Shown here piece by piece: positions 40,925 through 44,614 of a stretch of 44,614 nucleotides of DNA; positions within the stretch are counted from its first letter, which is position 1, and the number at the start of each line of letters is the position of its first letter. Location: assembly GCF_002869745.1 (NCBI RefSeq), contig NZ_PNOS01000040.1, positions 1-44,614 on the forward strand, read 5' to 3'. The DNA comes from Oceaniglobus roseus. GTDB lineage: Bacteria > Pseudomonadota > Alphaproteobacteria > Rhodobacterales > Rhodobacteraceae. Under the pieces are notes generated by a model. That model ran no database searches, was not told the DNA's origin, and saw only the letters and a list, made by a program, of their open reading frames with translations. Both the position numbers and the translations under genes were made by a program.

Positions 40925-42133
40925 ATGAAGATCGCCTATGTCCTCAACACCTACCCGCAGCCGTCGCAAAGCTTCATCCGCCGCGAGATCCACGCGCTGG
41001 AGCGGTCCGGGGTCGGGATCCTGCGCCTTGCCATGCGCCGGTTCGAGGGGCCGCTCGTCGATCCGCGGAACGAGGGCGAGCGGCAGCGCACGCATTACGT
41101 GCTGGAGCAGGGGGTGGCGCGCCTGCTCTGGGCCGTGCTGCGCCGCATGGTGAAGGCGCCCGGCGCGTTCCTGACCGCCCTCGGGCTGACGGTGCGGATG
41201 ATCCGCACCGCGGGCGCCGATCCGATCCGCCACCTGTTCTACCTCATCGAGGCCGCCTATGTCGCCGAACGCTGCGCGGCCGAGGGCGTCGAACATCTGC
41301 ACGCCCATTTCGCCACCAACTCCGCCGCCGTGGCGATGCTGGCGGCGACGTTGTCGGGGCTGCCGTTCAGCTTCACCATGCACGGCCCCGAGGAGTTCGA
41401 CGCGCCCGAGGCGCTGTCGCTGCCGCTGAAGCTGGCCCGTGCCGACCTCAGCGTCGCCGTCAGCCAGTTCGGCCGCTCGCAGCTCTATCGCTGGGCGGGG
41501 TTCGAGCACTGGCCGAAGATCAGGGTCGTGCAGTGCGGCATCGAGCCTTCGGTCTTTCCCGAACCGACGCCGCTGCCGGAGGGGCCGCTGCGCCTTGTCA
41601 CCATCGGCCGCTTCGTCGAGCAGAAGGGCCAGATGACGTTGGTGCTGGCGATGGCGCGGCTGAGGGACAGCCACCCCGACATCCGCCTGACCCTCGTCGG
41701 CGACGGCCAGATGCGCCCGGACCTCGAGGCGGCGATCCGTCGGCACGGGCTGGAAGACCGCATCGCCCTGACCGGCTGGGTCGACGAGGCGCGGGTGAAC
41801 GCCGAGCTTGCCTCGGCCCATGCCCTTGTCATGCCGAGCTTCGCCGAGGGTCTGCCGATGGTGCTGATGGAGGCGATGGCGACGGGGCGTCCCGTCATCT
41901 CGACCTATATCGCCGGCATTCCCGAACTGGTCACGCCCGAGATCGGCCTGCTTGTCCCCGCGGGTGACGTCGAGGCGCTGGCGGCTGCGCTGGTCGGGAT
42001 GGCGGGGATGGCGCGGGAGCGGATGCTGGCCATGGGCCTTGCCGGGCGCGCCCGCGTGCTGGAACGCCACGACGTCGACCGCGAGGCGGCGAAGCTGCTC
42101 GGGCACATCCGGGCGCTGAAAGGGCGGGGCTGA
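40925..42133 (+). CDS. Glycosyltransferase family 4
   Basis: A 402-residue GT-B fold glycosyltransferase of the WcaL/colanic-acid type. The acceptor domain opens MKIAYVLNTYPQPSQSFIRREIHAL and includes HLHAHFATNSAAVAM; the donor domain has TIGRFVEQKGQ and the retaining-GT4 motif SFAEGLPMVLMEAMATGRPVI (E-x7-E). It adds a sugar to the lipid-linked repeat unit on the cytoplasmic face. It is divergent from the flippase with a 178-bp shared promoter region, and convergent with the GT2 gene, whose stop is 4 bases away. Donor and acceptor cannot be predicted. Confidence 0.9.
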   Translation: MKIAYVLNTYPQPSQSFIRREIHALERSGVGILRLAMRRFEGPLVDPRNEGERQRTHYVLEQGVARLLWAVLRRMVKAPGAFLTALGLTVRMIRTAGADPIRHLFYLIEAAYVAERCAAEGVEHLHAHFATNSAAVAMLAATLSGLPFSFTMHGPEEFDAPEALSLPLKLARADLSVAVSQFGRSQLYRWAGFEHWPKIRVVQCGIEPSVFPEPTPLPEGPLRLVTIGRFVEQKGQMTLVLAMARLRDSHPDIRLTLVGDGQMRPDLEAAIRRHGLEDRIALTGWVDEARVNAELASAHALVMPSFAEGLPMVLMEAMATGRPVISTYIAGIPELVTPEIGLLVPAGDVEALAAALVGMAGMARERMLAMGLAGRARVLERHDVDREAAKLLGHIRALKGRG

Positions 42134-42137
42134 CGGC

Positions 42138-42965
42138 CTAGCGCCCCCTTACCCAGCCCTCGCGCCCGCCCCGCGGCGGCAGTCTGACCGCCGCGCCGAC
42201 GGCGGCATAGACGGCGAAGCCCGCGGGATCGCGCAGCAGCCGCGTCACCAGCCCGCGCACCCCGACCGCCGCCTTGTCGTCGTTGGCCGGGAGGGCGGGG
42301 AAGAGGCGGGCGATCTCGGCCACGCCACGGTCCTGCCGCCGCCGCACCCGCACGAGGTTCGCGAACCCCTCGACCATCGGCCAGCTGTAGGTCGCGGGCA
42401 CGCGGACCCGCTCGGCCGGGGCGAAGCTCAGCCGCACGAAGGTGTCGTCGGAGACGATGTCGGGGAAGGCGCCCCACCGCTGCCGGCCCGCCGCGTTCAC
42501 CGCGTAAAGGCCGAAGCCCGGAACACCCGTCGCGAAGAAGGGCAGCGTGGCCCAGAACCGTCCGTACGCCCGCGTGACGCCATTGTCCGCCGCCGCCACC
42601 TGCGGCGTGCCGCTGGCATAACGGGGCGTCCCGGTGTCGAGCGCCGCGGCGATCTGGGACAGGAGCGGCGGGCTCACCACCACGTCGGCGTCGAGATAGG
42701 CGCGCGGGCCGAACCGCGCCGCGGCGTCGCCGAGGTTCAGCGCGTTCAGCTTGCCGCCTGTCGCCGTCTCGATCACCTCCAGCCGCCAGCCCTTCGCCGC
42801 GAAGTCAGCCGCGAACCGCCGCGCCACCTCGGCCGTCGCGTCGCGGCAGGCGTTGGCGATGACGATCACCTCCGCCCCGGCAAGGTCCGAGGCCAGCAGC
42901 GCCGCGAGGCAGGGGCCGAGGTAGTCCGCCTCGTCATGGGCGGGCAGGATCACCGACAGGCTCAC
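42138..42965 (-). CDS. Glycosyltransferase family 2
   Basis: A 275-residue GT-A enzyme. The nucleotide-sugar fold starts LSVILPAHDEADYLGPCLAALLAS, the metal-binding DXD-type motif is YLDADVVVSPPLL, and the acceptor region includes GAFPDIVSDDTFVRLSF. The initiator is GTG 42963-42965, overlapping the upstream gene's stop by 4 bases (GTGA), so the two are translated together. A weakly hydrophobic stretch near the C-terminus (LRDPAGFAVYAAVGAAVRL) may touch the membrane. It probably adds one sugar of the exopolysaccharide repeat. Confidence 0.87.
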   Translation of the reverse strand: MSLSVILPAHDEADYLGPCLAALLASDLAGAEVIVIANACRDATAEVARRFAADFAAKGWRLEVIETATGGKLNALNLGDAAARFGPRAYLDADVVVSPPLLSQIAAALDTGTPRYASGTPQVAAADNGVTRAYGRFWATLPFFATGVPGFGLYAVNAAGRQRWGAFPDIVSDDTFVRLSFAPAERVRVPATYSWPMVEGFANLVRVRRRQDRGVAEIARLFPALPANDDKAAVGVRGLVTRLLRDPAGFAVYAAVGAAVRLPPRGGREGWVRGR

Positions 42966-44614
42966 CGGCCCGCGTCCCTTGCGCGCTCCAGCGCCCGCCA
43001 GCGCGGGTTGTCGTCGCCGAGAAAACGCTTGGCGCCCCAGCTGCCCCATTTCGTCGGCGCGTAGACGTCGCTGTAGGCGGTGAAGACCCCGGCGCCGAGC
43101 GCCCGCCAGCCCGCCAGCAGCGCGTCGTAGATCGCGCCCATCTCGGGGCTGTAGTTGAAGTGGATCAGGAAGTCGGTCATCGCCGCGTCCTCGACCACCG
43201 GGCCGATCCCGACGACATGGCTGCCGCCTTCGTAGACCACCAGCTCCAGCCCGTAGCGCCGCGCCACCTCCGCATGGTAGGGCCAGACGCGGCTCACGAG
43301 GTCGGGCAGGGCGGTTTCGAGCTGTCCCGACACGCTGCCGTCGAGGATGTCCTGCCCGGCCAGCGCCGAGGCGAGGTCGTAGCGGTGCGCGGCGATGTAG
43401 CCGTCGCGCGCTTCGCCGGCGAGGTTCCGCTCCGTCGCCTCCGCCTCTGCCGCGGCACGGCTCTTCGCCAGCCAGCCTTCGACCGTGGCAAGATCGGCCT
43501 CGTTGCCGAGGATCCCGCCGAAGTAGCCCGACACGGCATAGGCGTCGAAATAGGCGGCGGGCGGTGCCGTCACCCCCGGCTCGGCCGTCCAGAGCGGCGC
43601 GGTCAGGATCGCCTCTTCCAGTCCGAGCCAGCCGGTGTGCGTGGCGATCACGTTCACCAGCCTGTCGGCGGGCATCACCGAGGACCAGATCCGCGCCACC
43701 TCGGCCGCGCGCATCCCGTGGAACTGCGCCGCCGCGTCCCGCACGCCCCACCGCGCCTCGGCCCCGTCCGCCGCCCAGACCGCCTGCGGGAAGGCATAGT
43801 TCCAGACCTCGTTCGAGAACTCCACCATCGCCCGCCGCCCGGGCGCGAGCCGCTCCTTCACCGCCTCGGCGAAGCGGCGGACATAGGCGTCGTCGGCGAG
43901 GTGGGGCATGTTGAACCATGGATCCGCGCCCACGGCGTTCGCGAGATCCACCATCACCTCGACCGGCACGCCCCTCCGCGCATAGGTCGCGTCATCGACC
44001 CGCGGCCGGTTCTCCCAGGCCGACTGGGTCGATCCGTTGGTGCCCATCCAGTCCATGAACCGCAGGACGGTCATGCCGTCGAGAAGCGCCAGGAACGCCG
44101 GGTTGAACCGCGCGCCCGCGTCGTAGGCGGCGGCCTGGTCCTCGCGCATCACGGTGATGGCGCGGACATGGTCGCCGGTGCCCGCGGGGTCCGAGCGCTG
44201 GATCCGGATCTCGACCGCGCCGGGGCCGGGCGCATAGTTGAAGCGCACCTCGTTCGGCCCGTAGCGGACGTTGGACACCCGGCCGCCGACCTCGACGATG
44301 CCGCGGCCCTCGAAGCGCAGGACATGGCGCCCGGCAAGGCCGGTGGCGGCCTCCGGCATGTCGGTCAGGATCAGGGTGCCGATGCTGCCGAGATCGTGCG
44401 GCACCGACCGGGGCCAGCCCTGCGCGTCGAACAGGCCGTCCGCCTCCATCTCCTCGTAGCCGACGCCGCCGAAGCGGCCCGGCAGATGGCCGATCCAGGA
44501 GCGCGCGGTCTTCATCAGGTCGATGAAGGACTGTTCCGTGCTCCAGTCGGCGATGCCCGAGAGCCCGATGCCGAGCCCCCCGGTGCGGGGCGTCACCGGC
44601 GCGGTGGCGGGGGG
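42962..44614 (-). CDS. Glycoside-hydrolase-like protein, 5' end beyond the window
   Basis: At least 550 residues are visible; the frame stays open to the window edge, so the true start (probably with a signal peptide) is missing. A GTG at 44594-44596 is a possible but unlikely start. The central part looks like a clan GH-A TIM barrel: MVEFSNEVWNYAF supplies a candidate acid/base Glu (codon at 43808-43810) and LVVYEGGSH a candidate nucleophile (codon at 43229-43231). Many Trp/Tyr residues fit carbohydrate binding. I cannot assign a GH family or substrate. Placed in the exopolysaccharide locus and coupled to a GT2 gene, it may trim or release the polymer. Confidence 0.65.
   Translation of the reverse strand, partial: PPATAPVTPRTGGLGIGLSGIADWSTEQSFIDLMKTARSWIGHLPGRFGGVGYEEMEADGLFDAQGWPRSVPHDLGSIGTLILTDMPEAATGLAGRHVLRFEGRGIVEVGGRVSNVRYGPNEVRFNYAPGPGAVEIRIQRSDPAGTGDHVRAITVMREDQAAAYDAGARFNPAFLALLDGMTVLRFMDWMGTNGSTQSAWENRPRVDDATYARRGVPVEVMVDLANAVGADPWFNMPHLADDAYVRRFAEAVKERLAPGRRAMVEFSNEVWNYAFPQAVWAADGAEARWGVRDAAAQFHGMRAAEVARIWSSVMPADRLVNVIATHTGWLGLEEAILTAPLWTAEPGVTAPPAAYFDAYAVSGYFGGILGNEADLATVEGWLAKSRAAAEAEATERNLAGEARDGYIAAHRYDLASALAGQDILDGSVSGQLETALPDLVSRVWPYHAEVARRYGLELVVYEGGSHVVGIGPVVEDAAMTDFLIHFNYSPEMGAIYDALLAGWRALGAGVFTAYSDVYAPTKWGSWGAKRFLGDDNPRWRALERARDAGR

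Overview
The window is high-GC, densely packed chromosomal DNA from an alphaproteobacterium, almost certainly of the order Rhodobacterales (Rhodobacter/Roseobacter relatives). This rests on gene content and gene order (amiC - PBP1A - prfB; valine-catabolic ACAD - hydrolase - mmsB; lpxD - ACP - ketosynthase), on the codon bias towards G/C in third positions, and on a typical intergenic hairpin at 31.5 kb. No rRNA, tRNA, transposase, phage gene or CRISPR array is visible, and base composition does not change sharply except for a short A/T-richer stretch near 35.8 kb.

Layout. 1-1.8 kb: the 5' part of a cytochrome c biogenesis gene (ccmI), two small membrane-protein genes and an iron-type superoxide dismutase (sodB). 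1.9-5.0 kb: a leftward operon for the middle of valine catabolism (acyl-CoA dehydrogenase, 3-hydroxyisobutyryl-CoA hydrolase, 3-hydroxyisobutyrate dehydrogenase). 5.2-10.4 kb: rightward cell-wall and housekeeping genes (AmiC amidase, penicillin-binding protein 1A, release factor 2). 10.4-20.7 kb, all leftward: a spermidine/putrescine-type ABC transporter without its binding protein and coupled to a DUF1624 membrane protein; a TetR regulator overlapping a PPK2 polyphosphate kinase; a lipoprotein hydrolase; a MetA whose residue 111 predicts acetyl-CoA use; an unassigned P-loop ATPase; a DMT exporter; and a FadL-like outer membrane protein. 20.8-26.0 kb: a second DMT exporter, guaA, a secreted delta-class carbonic anhydrase and a divergent, non-pyrrolysine MttB-family methyltransferase.

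26.3-31.4 kb: a divergent pair of cell-wall enzymes (Tat-exported DUF882 peptidase; L,D-transpeptidase), then lpxD with its own acyl carrier protein and ketosynthase, which suggests a dedicated lipid A acyl-chain route. 31.6-35.6 kb: a tightly overlapping leftward operon of a CaiD-like hydratase, an ADP-forming CoA ligase and an acyl-CoA dehydrogenase, best read as gamma-butyrobetaine/carnitine-type catabolism. 36.0-44.6 kb: an exopolysaccharide locus with a priming sugar transferase, a CapB-like ATPase with a degenerate P-loop, a GumC/Wzz-like chain-length protein, a Wzx-type flippase, two glycosyltransferases and a partial glycoside-hydrolase-like protein running off the window edge.

Most genes here are ordinary for the group. 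The observations most worth following up are the three-copy GGGTGA/TCACCC palindrome family (two copies between the TetR gene and the transporter operon), the degenerate P-loop of the CapB-like protein, the delta-class carbonic anhydrase, the lpxD-ACP-ketosynthase set, the dyad upstream of the exopolysaccharide operon, and the carnitine-type operon with an Asp where acyl-CoA dehydrogenases normally have the catalytic Glu. I saw no convincing new defence or mobile system.
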